From NCBI GenBank assembly GCA_963759735.1, contig CAVXAF010000007.1, forward strand, positions 124,001 through 188,000: a stretch of DNA of 64,000 nt. The letters are read 5' to 3'. The position numbers and the translations under genes were made by a program. Shown piece by piece: positions 35,622 to 43,569 of this stretch; positions within the stretch are counted from its first letter, which is position 1, and each line of letters starts with the position of its first letter. Source of the DNA: Hyphomicrobium_A sp963759735. Lineage in GTDB: Bacteria > Pseudomonadota > Alphaproteobacteria > Rhizobiales > Hyphomicrobiaceae. The notes beneath the pieces were generated by a model that searched no databases, was not told the origin of the DNA, and saw only the letters and a program-made list of their open reading frames with translations.

Positions 35622-36202
35622 TGGAGAAGATGATGACGAAGGCTTCCCTTGCCGCCGCGGTCAGCCTGCTGCTTCTGTCGGCAACCATCGACAGCACTCA
35701 GGCGGCGGATGCGCCGCTCGATCTGAAGTGGGCGCAGCTGATGCCGCCAATCGAAGCGATGCCGCCGAAGCCGAAGACGTTCTTCTCCGGCGCCGCTCCG
35801 CCCGCCTCCGAGCACGATGGACCGGCGCCGCCGTCGAGCTATCAGGAGGGTACTTTCATGTCGATGAAGCGCAGGCAGCCGGGTGCCAACCAGCCGCCGC
35901 GCGTGGTCGGAGAACTGAATGGCAAGCGGGTGAAGATCGGTGGATACGTGGTGCCGTTGGATTTCGAGGCGACGACGATCAAGGAGTTCCTGCTGGTGCC
36001 GTTCGTCGGCGCCTGCATCCACGTGCCTCCGCCGCCGGCAAACCAGATCGTCTACGTGAAGTCCCCCCAGGGCTTTGAGATTGCCGGGCAGTTCGATCCG
36101 GTGTGGGTTACCGGGACCTTAAAGACCGAGCCGGCGTTCACGGGTCTCGCCGATACCGGCTACTCGCTCGACGCCGAAAGCGTCGAGGCGAGACCTGATT
36201 AG
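35618..36202 (+). CDS. DUF3299 secreted protein of the zinc operon
   Basis: A 194-residue protein with a signal peptide ending near STQAADA. The C-terminal domain has the DUF3299 pattern VKIGGYVVPLDFEATTIKEF, LVPFVGACIHVPPPPANQIV, with one conserved Cys. The family is often co-encoded with FtsX-type ABC systems and DUF2796 proteins. The ATG overlaps the permease stop (ATGA), so it belongs to the same operon. The role is not established. Confidence 0.82.
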   Translation: MMEKMMTKASLAAAVSLLLLSATIDSTQAADAPLDLKWAQLMPPIEAMPPKPKTFFSGAAPPASEHDGPAPPSSYQEGTFMSMKRRQPGANQPPRVVGELNGKRVKIGGYVVPLDFEATTIKEFLLVPFVGACIHVPPPPANQIVYVKSPQGFEIAGQFDPVWVTGTLKTEPAFTGLADTGYSLDAESVEARPD

Positions 36203-36327
36203 GCAACGATATGCCGCCGGTAACAGCGTTTTCATCGTCGGTCTGCTGCTATGCGCTCCCGCAGACGCGCCGCCGCGGGGCGTGATAGACTGGCGGCCGG
36301 TCACCGCACCGCATAAGGAATTCACCG

Positions 36328-36597
36328 ATGCTGTCGAAGAGCTACACAGCGACCAGGGAGTACCTCGACGGCACGCTGCTGGGCGACACGGGCTTCTTTT
36401 TCCACTTCTCCGCCTTCGTGCTCGTCAACGTCATTCTCATTGCCGTCAATCTGCTGCTGACGCCGGACAAGATCTGGTTCTACTGGCCGCTGCTCGGCTG
36501 GGGCATCGGCATCCTCGCGCACGGATTGTCCGTCTATTTCTCGAAGGAAGAGGCGGTACGGCGGCGGTCACGCACGCGCGGGGAGCGGCGCGCCTAG
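36328..36597 (+). CDS. 2TM domain protein
   Basis: An 89-residue protein with two helices (residues about 22-44 and 50-70) and a basic tail. FHFSAFVLVNVILIAVNLL and WFYWPLLGWGIGILAHGLSVYF are the classic 2TM-domain pattern. Similar domains are found alone or fused to LytTR-type sensors; here it is alone. It lies 125 bases after the zinc operon on the same strand. Confidence 0.8.
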   Translation: MLSKSYTATREYLDGTLLGDTGFFFHFSAFVLVNVILIAVNLLLTPDKIWFYWPLLGWGIGILAHGLSVYFSKEEAVRRRSRTRGERRA

Positions 36598-36646
36598 CGA
36601 CATCGGCCACCGTCTCGACGGGTCTATTGTCATAGGCTCGGCGCGG

Positions 36647-37018
36647 TCAATCCGCCGACAATTTGCTGCGCACGCGCTCGGCCATCAGTTTCATGATCTG
36701 CAGCGCGAATTCCGGCTCCTCGGCAATGAGGGCGAGGAACGTCGGCTTGTCGATGACGGCGACCTCGGTCGGCTGACTGGCAAGTGCCGCGGCAGCCCGC
36801 GGGGCATCGTCGATCAGGGCCATCTCTCCGAACACGCCGCCAGGTCCCACGTGATCCAACACCTTGCCGAAGCTGATGACGTCCACGGCGCCGCTGCGCA
36901 CCACGTACATCGCATTTCCGGGATCGTGCTCGAGAAAGATCCGCTCACCAGCCGCAAAGGTTCGCCGCGGAATGTCGCGACGCAGGAGCATGCCGAAATC
37001 GAATCTGCCTTCGGACAA
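36647..37018 (-). CDS. Stand-alone cyclic nucleotide-binding domain protein
   Basis: A 123-residue protein that is one cNMP-binding domain: FAAGERIFLEHDPGNAMYVVRSGAVDVI, VGPGGVFGEMALIDDAPRAAAALA, then two helices. The phosphate-binding cassette (GEMALIDDAPRAA) is intact, including the Arg. There is no DNA-binding or catalytic domain. It may act as a partner protein sensing cAMP or cGMP. It lies upstream of dapE on the same strand but with its own promoter region uncertain. Confidence 0.82.
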   Translation of the reverse strand: MSEGRFDFGMLLRRDIPRRTFAAGERIFLEHDPGNAMYVVRSGAVDVISFGKVLDHVGPGGVFGEMALIDDAPRAAAALASQPTEVAVIDKPTFLALIAEEPEFALQIMKLMAERVRSKLSAD

Positions 37019-37040
37019 AGTCAGCTATCCTTTGCGGATG

Positions 37041-37066
37041 GCGCCACGTACAGCAAAGCGTGGCGC
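37041..37066 (-). terminator. Hairpin after dapE
   Basis: GCGCCACG and CGTGGCGC form a perfect 8-bp stem with a 10-base loop, about 25 bases past the dapE stop. There is no T-run, so termination strength is uncertain. Confidence 0.4.
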
Positions 37067-37091
37067 GCCCATCGAAGCAAAGTAGCGCTGT

Positions 37092-38261
37092 CTAGGCGCG
37101 TGCGAAATAGATCTCGATGAAACGTTCGTAAATGCGCGTTAGCGTTTCGAGATCGGCGACCGGTACGCGCTCGTCGACTTGGTGAATGGTCTCATTGAGC
37201 AGGCCGAGCTCGATCACGGGACAGTGATCCTTGATAAAGCGCGCATCCGAGGTGCCGCCCGCCGTCGACAGCTTGGGAAGTCGTCCCGTTACTTCCTTTA
37301 CAGCGAGCTGCATCGTTTCAACGAGCGGACCTGGCTCGGTCAAGAACACGCTGCCGGTGCCTGAAAAGGTGAGCGAAAACCGTGCCCCGACCTCGGCCGC
37401 AGCGCTGTCGCAGGCCTGGCGCAGTCGCGCTTCGAGACGCGGGCGATCGTGGGCATCGTTGTAGCGCACGTTGAAGCGCGCGCGCGCCTCGCCGGGGATG
37501 ACATTGCTCGCCGTGTTCGGAACCGAGATGACCGTGACAACGATGTGCGAGGGCTCGAAATGCTCCGTCCCCTTGTCGAGCGTCAGGTTGGATAGCCGGT
37601 CGATGATGCGCGCCAGCTTCGGCACCGGGTTGTCGGCCGTGTGCGGGTAAGCGGCGTGACCCTGCGTGCCCTCGACCACGATTTCGCCGTTGAGCGAACC
37701 GCGGCGCCCGATCTTGATCTCATCGCCTACGGCGTGGCGACTCGACGGCTCACCGACGATGCACGCATGCAGCACCTCGCCTCTGACTTTCAGCCAGTCG
37801 AGCAGCTTGCTGGTGCCGTTGACGCTGTCGCCTTCCTCATCGCCGGTGATGAGCAGCGAAATCGAACCGGGCACCGCGCCGCCGCCGCGGTCGAGAAAGC
37901 GGCTCAGGGCGGCGACGAAGCAGGCGATGCCGCCCTTCATGTCGACTGCGCCGCGCCCATACAACACGCCGTCGCGGATCTGGGCTGCGAACGGCGGGGT
38001 GCTCCAGGCCTCGACATTGCCGGGCGGGACGACATCCGTGTGGCCGGCAAAACAGAGGTTCGGCCCGGTGTTGCCGCGGCGAGCGTAGAGGTTTTCGACG
38101 TCCGCGAAGCCTGGCTCGGAGAAGGTCATGCGGTGGCACTCGAAGCCGGCGGAGACGAGGACGCCTTCGAGCAGCGTCAGGGCGCCCCCTTCTACGGGTG
38201 TGACGCTTTCACAGCGGATCAGCGCCTGGGCGAGTGCGACGGGATCGGCGGCGGTCTTCAT
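37092..38261 (-). CDS. dapE: Succinyl-diaminopimelate desuccinylase
   Basis: A 389-residue M20 dizinc enzyme. Metal ligands appear in LCFAGHTDVVPPG, GRGAVDMKGGIACF and LLITGDEEGDSVNGT; the lid domain has GRRGSLNGEIVVEGTQGHAAYPH, and TAGGTSDARFI supplies the last ligand region. It cleaves succinyl-DAP to LL-DAP on the way to lysine and peptidoglycan. The start at 38261 overlaps the DUF805 stop (ATGA), so dapE is translationally coupled to it. Confidence 0.95.
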   Translation of the reverse strand: MKTAADPVALAQALIRCESVTPVEGGALTLLEGVLVSAGFECHRMTFSEPGFADVENLYARRGNTGPNLCFAGHTDVVPPGNVEAWSTPPFAAQIRDGVLYGRGAVDMKGGIACFVAALSRFLDRGGGAVPGSISLLITGDEEGDSVNGTSKLLDWLKVRGEVLHACIVGEPSSRHAVGDEIKIGRRGSLNGEIVVEGTQGHAAYPHTADNPVPKLARIIDRLSNLTLDKGTEHFEPSHIVVTVISVPNTASNVIPGEARARFNVRYNDAHDRPRLEARLRQACDSAAAEVGARFSLTFSGTGSVFLTEPGPLVETMQLAVKEVTGRLPKLSTAGGTSDARFIKDHCPVIELGLLNETIHQVDERVPVADLETLTRIYERFIEIYFARA

Positions 38262-38737
38262 GCGGGCGATGCGCCTTGTGCGAGGGGATCGGGTGCGAGG
38301 GGATCGGGACCATAGCGGTTGGGGCCGCGCGTGCCGCGCATGAATCCATTGTCGAGGAAGGCGGCGAGGAACAGCGCCAGCGTCAGCCAGAAGCTGGCCG
38401 CGCCGGCGGTGGAGGCTTCCGGGTCGATGGCGAGGCCGAAGTGGGGAGAGACGTAGAGAAACACGCCGGCCGCGGCGAACGCATAGCCTAGCCACCACGG
38501 CCAGTCGCGGTCGTTGAAGCGCTTGATGGTGATGGCGGTGCCCGGCACGAGCCAGGCGAGCTGCCAGAACGTGTCGGGCCAGCTCGGCGGCGGCAGGGCA
38601 TCGGACGTGAACAGCTCGGGATTGAAGAGCACCGTGCCGAACACGCTGCCTATGAAGGTGATGACGAAGCCGATCCACCACTGCCGGCGCGGGATGCGGC
38701 CGGTGAATGTCGTCAGCAGGGTGAACACTTGAGCCAT
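38258..38737 (-). CDS. DUF805 membrane protein
   Basis: A 159-residue membrane protein with four helices and the DUF805 pattern: FTGRIPRRQWWIGFV at the start, TIKRFNDRDWPWW in the middle. The C-terminus has a five-residue duplication (DPLAP/DPLAQ) coming from a 15-base tandem repeat. Function unknown. It is coupled to dapE by a four-base overlap, an arrangement seen in other Hyphomicrobiales. Confidence 0.88.
   Translation of the reverse strand: MAQVFTLLTTFTGRIPRRQWWIGFVITFIGSVFGTVLFNPELFTSDALPPPSWPDTFWQLAWLVPGTAITIKRFNDRDWPWWLGYAFAAAGVFLYVSPHFGLAIDPEASTAGAASFWLTLALFLAAFLDNGFMRGTRGPNRYGPDPLAPDPLAQGASPA
38278..38307. repeat. Perfect 15-bp tandem duplication in the DUF805 gene
   Basis: Two exact copies of GTGCGAGGGGATCGG in a row. 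They keep the frame and add five residues to the protein tail. Likely a slippage site that may vary between strains. Confidence 0.8.
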
Positions 38738-38746
38738 CGGGCGGAC

Positions 38747-39508
38747 CTAGCCGTCTTTCATTGAATTGGAGAACGCGAGTTCGCCGGCCGACACCGCCTC
38801 GGCGCCCCGCGCGTCCTCGAGGTCGGTTTCGACCAGCGTGATCTTCTGCCAGATCTTCTGGCTGAGATTGGTCGTCAGCCGCTCGATGTCGCCGACGGCG
38901 TCGACGACGGCCAAGTCATGTACATTCTCGGCGTATACGGCCGCCGCCTTGCTGGCCAGCGACAGCATCTCCGAGCAATAGCTAAGATAGCGCACCAGCT
39001 CGAAGCGGGTCATCTCGCGATCGGGCGAGGAGCTGGTGCGCGGCCCGCCGAGCGCGCTCGGGTCCTTGGTGAGCTGGTGCATGTCGATGACGTGCGCAAT
39101 GGACCGGAACTCGTTGAGGGCGGAAAGCGCCAGGCGGCGCTTCCAGCGGGCTTCCAGCGTGACCAGAAAAAGCGCCGCCGCGCCGCCGATGATCAGCAGG
39201 TTTACGGCGGCTTCCATGGCCTGCATGACGCCGCCCAGCTCGTCCGATGAGCGCAGGCCGAGCATCCAGCGGCCGATGAAGAACACGCCAACGGCCCCGC
39301 ACAGAGCCAGCAGGCTGAGCAGACCGCGTAGCCAGAATTTCGGACGCGAGATGTTGCTGGCGCGTGCCGAGGTCTGCTGCGCCATCGACGTCAGCTCTTT
39401 GCAGACCTTATGCAGACCGGAGTTGGGAAACCGCTCGCCGATGCGCGCCGTCAGCTTCTGCAGCGTTGCGACGACATCGGATATGTCGAGATTGCGATAC
39501 GAGTTCAC
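38747..39508 (-). CDS. Two-helix membrane protein with helical domains, unknown
   Basis: A 253-residue protein. A soluble N-terminal helix bundle (residues 1-55) is followed by helices at about 60-82 and 103-122, then a soluble alpha-helical region of 130 residues. GELAFSNSMKD closes the chain. I recognise no family. The position in a dapD-to-dapE run suggests co-transcription, but no functional link is visible. Confidence 0.72.
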   Translation of the reverse strand: MNSYRNLDISDVVATLQKLTARIGERFPNSGLHKVCKELTSMAQQTSARASNISRPKFWLRGLLSLLALCGAVGVFFIGRWMLGLRSSDELGGVMQAMEAAVNLLIIGGAAALFLVTLEARWKRRLALSALNEFRSIAHVIDMHQLTKDPSALGGPRTSSSPDREMTRFELVRYLSYCSEMLSLASKAAAVYAENVHDLAVVDAVGDIERLTTNLSQKIWQKITLVETDLEDARGAEAVSAGELAFSNSMKDG

Positions 39509-39529
39509 GGTGCGGACCCACCCGTCGTG

Positions 39530-40387
39530 TCAGTCGCGTAGCAATTCGTTGATGGAGGTCTTGGAGCGTGTCTGCGCGTCGACCTTCTTGACGATGACAG
39601 CGCAATAGAGATTGGGGCCGGGCGAACCATCGGGCAGCGGCTTCCTGGCTGGCATGGATCCCGACACGACGACCGAGTACGGCGGCACCTTGCCGAAGAA
39701 TTTCTCGCCCGTGGCGCGGTCGATGATGGTCGTCGAGGCGCCGAGGTAGACACCCATCGACAGCACCGAGCCCTCGCCGACGATGACGCCCTCGGCCACT
39801 TCCGCGCGGGCGCCGATGAAACAGTTGTCCTCGATGATGACGGGGCCGGCCTGCAGCGGCTCAAGGACGCCGCCGATGCCGGCGCCGCCGGAGATGTGGC
39901 AGTTCTTGCCGATCTGCGCGCAGCTGCCGACGGTCGACCAGGCATCGATCATGGTGCCCTCGTCGACGTAGGCGCCGAGGTTGACGAACGAGGGCAGCAG
40001 CACGACGCCGGGCGCGATGTAGGCGGAGCGGCGCACGATGGAGCCGGGAACGGCGCGGAAGCCGGCGCGGCGGAAATCATCCGGCGTCATGCCGGCGAAC
40101 TTGGACGGCACCTTGTCCCACCACGAGGCGCCGCCGGGCGCTCCGGAAATGGCGACCATGTCGTTGAGACGGAACGACAGCAGCACCGCCTTCTTGAGCC
40201 ACTGGTTGACGACCCAGCCGTCGGCGCCCTTCTCGGCGACGCGCACCTCGCCCTTGTCGAGCAGGTCGAGCGCCTTGTCGACGGTGTCGCGGACGACGCC
40301 GGTGGTGCCGGCGGAGATGCCCTGGCGCTCCTCCCAGACGGCTTCGATGGCGCTCTGCAACTCAGCGGTGTTCAGTTCGCCCGACAT
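39530..40387 (-). CDS. dapD: Tetrahydrodipicolinate N-succinyltransferase
   Basis: A 285-residue enzyme whose C-terminal half is a left-handed beta-helix of hexapeptide repeats (VNLGAYVDEGTMIDAWSTVG, ISGGAGIGGVLEPLQ, VIIEDNCFIGARAEV). It uses succinyl-CoA to acylate tetrahydrodipicolinate, the step two before DapE. The start at 40387 (MSGELNTAELQ) begins the conserved N-terminus; an upstream ATG adds 19 atypical residues. dapD and dapE lie on the same strand in the same run. Confidence 0.95.
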   Translation of the reverse strand: MSGELNTAELQSAIEAVWEERQGISAGTTGVVRDTVDKALDLLDKGEVRVAEKGADGWVVNQWLKKAVLLSFRLNDMVAISGAPGGASWWDKVPSKFAGMTPDDFRRAGFRAVPGSIVRRSAYIAPGVVLLPSFVNLGAYVDEGTMIDAWSTVGSCAQIGKNCHISGGAGIGGVLEPLQAGPVIIEDNCFIGARAEVAEGVIVGEGSVLSMGVYLGASTTIIDRATGEKFFGKVPPYSVVVSGSMPARKPLPDGSPGPNLYCAVIVKKVDAQTRSKTSINELLRD

Positions 40388-40562
40388 CGGGGCCCCCTCG
40401 GTTTCTTCTCTCGCCTTGCGGCCCGCGTTGTCGCGCGCGTGCAAAATGCTGTCAATGCAAACGCTTTCTTTCGTTCATCGCTTCAATTGGATACGTGGCG
40501 TTAAACCCCTGCGCCGATACTCCCATGAGCAGTGTCAGTGAGTGGCGTTAAGGGGTTGCGTC

Positions 40563-41051
40563 GTGTTGCAGACCGACAGAATAGTCACCGCTCCCGTCGG
40601 CAAGGCCAGCGGAAAGTGGATCGGACATGAGGGCTTCGTCGCCGAAGCCGCCGTGCAGTTCGACCGCATCAACGGAACGATTGCCCGCCTCGAGCGTGAG
40701 TTGGAGAAGTCGAGGGCGACCGTCACCGAGATGGCCGAGGAAGCCAGCCGCCTGCGGCGCTTCGAAGCCTTCGAGGAAACCCTCAAGAATTCCCGCGACT
40801 ACAAGATCAGCGACCTGCAGCGCAGCTGCAAGGATCTGAAGTCGCGTCTCGACGTCATCGAGGGCGACCGCAGCACATTCGCCGGGTTGACCTACAAGTC
40901 GTTCGAGCCGGTGAACCGCAAGCTGTCCGAGCTCGGTGCCCTGCAGGCGCATGTCGAGCGTGTCGAGTTCGCGGCCAAGCGCAACGAGGCGCTGTTCTTC
41001 GGCGCCCTCGCCGTGGCTGCCATCTCCCTCGCCTCGCGCTTCATGTTCTAA
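40563..41051 (+). CDS. Coiled-coil protein with a C-terminal membrane anchor
   Basis: A 162-residue protein. Residues about 30-130 are predicted coiled coil with heptads (IARLERELEKSRATVTEMAEEA), and the last 20 residues are hydrophobic (ALFFGALAVAAISLASRFMF), so it would be tail-anchored with the coil in the cytoplasm. GTG at 40563 is chosen because AAGGGG stands seven bases upstream; GTG at 40542 is the alternative. No family recognised. Confidence 0.65.
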   Translation: MLQTDRIVTAPVGKASGKWIGHEGFVAEAAVQFDRINGTIARLERELEKSRATVTEMAEEASRLRRFEAFEETLKNSRDYKISDLQRSCKDLKSRLDVIEGDRSTFAGLTYKSFEPVNRKLSELGALQAHVERVEFAAKRNEALFFGALAVAAISLASRFMF

Positions 41052-41106
41052 CCGGCGGCGAACTGCGCCACGCCGGATCCACCGCAGAGCGGCGACGCCT
41101 CGCGCA

Positions 41107-41763
41107 TTAGCCCTGCTTGAGCTGGGCTTCGATCAGCTTCTTGGCTTCCGGGCTGTCCCACTTGGCCGGACCGATGAGGCGGCCGATCTCGCGCCCTTCG
41201 GCATCGACGAGGATCGTCGTCGGCATCCCAAACACCTTGAGCCGCGTGCCCTCCTTGCCCGTCGGATCGACATAGACGCCAAGCTTTTCCGCCCTGATGT
41301 CGGCGAGGAACTTGCGCGCGCCCGCTAGCCCGGATTTGTCGACCGCCAGCGCGACGACCTGGAATTTGTCGGAGCCGAGCTCGGCCTGCAGCTTGTCGAG
41401 GTCCGGCATCTCCTCACGGCAGGGCGCGCACCATGTGGCCCATACGTTGAGCAGCACCACCTTGCCGCGGAAGCTGTCGAGGCCGACCGTGGCGCCGCTG
41501 CCGTCGAGGAAACGGATATCGGGCAAGGCTTCCGGCTGCGGTTTGAACACGAAGGTGGTCATGGCGCCGGTCGAGAGCGGATTTCCCCGCTGCTTGGCCT
41601 CTGGCGAGGCCGAATTGGTGCCTGACGCAGGCGACGCCTGATTGTCAGGGCGCCCCCAGGTGACGTATACCGCCGCGAACACCACCAACGCAGCGATCGC
41701 CGCCAGCCCATAATACCTGGCCAACGACGGGTTTCGGCTTGCTTGCGATGGCCGCTCGCTCAT
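41107..41763 (-). CDS. tlpA: TlpA-like membrane-anchored thiol-disulfide oxidoreductase
   Basis: A 218-residue protein with one N-terminal anchor (residues about 18-36), a Ser/Pro-rich linker and a periplasmic thioredoxin fold. The active site is WATWCAPCREEMPDL, and the cis-Pro loop VFGMPTTILVD is intact. TlpA reduces cysteines in cytochrome oxidase assembly, including SCO proteins, one of which is encoded at 6.2 kb. The start at 41763 is divergent from argH, 52 bases away. Confidence 0.9.
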   Translation of the reverse strand: MSERPSQASRNPSLARYYGLAAIAALVVFAAVYVTWGRPDNQASPASGTNSASPEAKQRGNPLSTGAMTTFVFKPQPEALPDIRFLDGSGATVGLDSFRGKVVLLNVWATWCAPCREEMPDLDKLQAELGSDKFQVVALAVDKSGLAGARKFLADIRAEKLGVYVDPTGKEGTRLKVFGMPTTILVDAEGREIGRLIGPAKWDSPEAKKLIEAQLKQG

Positions 41764-41815
41764 ATGCCTCTTTCGCCGAACACTTGGACCGGCGCCCTGA
41801 CGGAGCACGAAGGTC

Positions 41816-43225
41816 GTGACGGACAAGCCTGCTAACCGCATGTGGGGCGGCCGGTTCTCGGCCTCGCCGGCTGAGATCATGGAGGAGATAAACGCCTCCA
41901 TCGGCTTCGACAAGCGGCTGGCCCCGCAAGATATCCGCGCCTCCAAGGCGCACGCCGCCATGCTGGGCGCCCAGGGCATCATCACCAAAGAGGATGCGGC
42001 GGCCATCATTGCCGGCCTCGATCAGGTGGAAGCGGAGATCGAGAACGGCACTATGCAGTTCTCGCGGGCGCTCGAAGACGTGCACATGAATGTCGAAAGC
42101 CGCCTCAAGGAAGCGGTGGGCACGCCGGCCGGCCGCCTGCACACGGCGCGCTCGCGCAACGATCAGGTGGCGACGGACTTCAAGCTTTACGTGCGCGAGC
42201 GGCTCGATGGGCTCGACGAGGCTTTGGCGGCGCTGCAACTCGCCTTCGTCGGCAAGGCCGAGGCGCATGCGGGCACCGTCATGCCAGGCTTTACGCACCT
42301 GCAGCCGGCGCAGCCGGTCACTTTCGGGCATCATCTGCTGGCCTACGTGGAGATGCTGGGCCGCGACCGCGGCCGGCTCGCCGATGCACGCGCCCGCCTC
42401 AACGAGTGCCCGCTCGGCTCGGCGGCGCTGGCCGGCACGTCGTTTCCCATCGACCGGCAGGCGACGGCCAAGGCGCTCGGCTTCGACAAGCCGACCGACA
42501 ATTCGCTCGACGGCGTTTCCGACCGCGATTTCGTGCTGGAGACGCTGGCCGCGGCGTCCATCTGCGCCGTGCACCTGTCGCGTTTTGCCGAGGAAGTGGT
42601 GCTGTGGTCGACGCCGCAGTTCGGCTTCATCAAGCTGTCGGACAAGTTCACCACCGGCTCCTCGATCATGCCGCAGAAGCGCAACCCGGATGCGGCCGAG
42701 CTGACCCGCGCCAAGGTCGGGCGCATCGCTGGCGCCTTCCAGAGCCTGCTCATCGTCATGAAAGGGCTGCCGCTCGCCTATTCCAAGGACATGCAGGAGG
42801 ACAAGGAGGTCGCCTTCGACGCCCTGGACAGCCTTGCCCTAGCCATCGCCGCTACCACGGGAATGGTCGCGGACATGCAGCCGCAGGCGGCGACCATGCT
42901 GGCGGCGGCGGGGGGCGGCTACTCCACCGCGACCGACCTCGCCGACTGGCTGGTGCGCGTCCTCAAGATGCCGTTCCGCGACGCCCATCACGTCACCGGG
43001 CGCATCGTCGCCGCGGCCGAGGCGCAGAATCTATCTCTGGATAAGTTGCCGCTGGCGGCCATGCAGGCCGTCGAGCCGCGCATAAACGCCGATGTTTTCT
43101 CGGTTCTGAGCCCTGAGAACTCGGTGGCCAGCCGTATCAGCCATGGGGGAACCGCGCCACAGAACGTCGCCAAAATGGCTGCTGCCTGGCGGAAGCGGTT
43201 GGAAAAGACCGCCCCCAAGGGCTAG
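41816..43225 (+). CDS. argH: Argininosuccinate lyase
   Basis: A 469-residue lyase of the fumarase/aspartase superfamily. It shows MWGGRFS, EDVHMNVESRL, the region TARSRNDQVATD, and the signature loop GSSIMPQKRNPD. It releases arginine and fumarate. Translation begins at GTG 41816, because the next Met is within the conserved MWGGRF block. It is followed by lptM and lysA on the same strand. Confidence 0.96.
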   Translation: MTDKPANRMWGGRFSASPAEIMEEINASIGFDKRLAPQDIRASKAHAAMLGAQGIITKEDAAAIIAGLDQVEAEIENGTMQFSRALEDVHMNVESRLKEAVGTPAGRLHTARSRNDQVATDFKLYVRERLDGLDEALAALQLAFVGKAEAHAGTVMPGFTHLQPAQPVTFGHHLLAYVEMLGRDRGRLADARARLNECPLGSAALAGTSFPIDRQATAKALGFDKPTDNSLDGVSDRDFVLETLAAASICAVHLSRFAEEVVLWSTPQFGFIKLSDKFTTGSSIMPQKRNPDAAELTRAKVGRIAGAFQSLLIVMKGLPLAYSKDMQEDKEVAFDALDSLALAIAATTGMVADMQPQAATMLAAAGGGYSTATDLADWLVRVLKMPFRDAHHVTGRIVAAAEAQNLSLDKLPLAAMQAVEPRINADVFSVLSPENSVASRISHGGTAPQNVAKMAAAWRKRLEKTAPKG

Positions 43226-43319
43226 ATAGGCGGGTATGGCCGGGTGCCCCAGTTCCGCCTCAGCGGTGGAGTGCCTTGGCTGTGCGGCTGTTTGGCCAGC
43301 GTGGGATGGGTCCGGGGAC

Positions 43320-43541
43320 ATGCGCACAACGTTGACACCCAAGGCGACGGTTGCCGTTTTGCTGGCGGCCGGCTTGTGCTTGGGACTCGGCGCCTGCGGG
43401 GTCCGCGGCTCGCTCGATCCCCCGCCGTCGGCAGCCGCTACGGGAACCGCCAAATCGGCCGAGGCCAGCGGCACACAGCCGGAATCGGCAGCCCCGCCCA
43501 AGCCGCACGAGGGCTTTATCCTCGATCCGCTGCTGCGCTAA
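43320..43541 (+). CDS. lptM: LptM-like small lipoprotein
   Basis: A 73-residue lipoprotein. A short signal ends at the lipobox LGAC, and GACGVRGSLDPPP matches the CGxxGxLxxPP motif of LptM/YifL. The mature chain is Ala/Pro/Glu-rich and ends in HEGFILDPLLR. LptM helps mature the LptD LPS translocon in Enterobacteria; function here is by homology. It sits between argH and lysA, as in many proteobacteria. Confidence 0.82.
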   Translation: MRTTLTPKATVAVLLAAGLCLGLGACGVRGSLDPPPSAAATGTAKSAEASGTQPESAAPPKPHEGFILDPLLR

Positions 43542-43569
43542 CCCGAATCTAGGGCTAAACAAGCCCGCC

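Noticed and set aside
42090..42704. A 204-codon frame inside argH
   Set aside because: It is a shifted reading of the conserved argH sequence with no start signal or domain.
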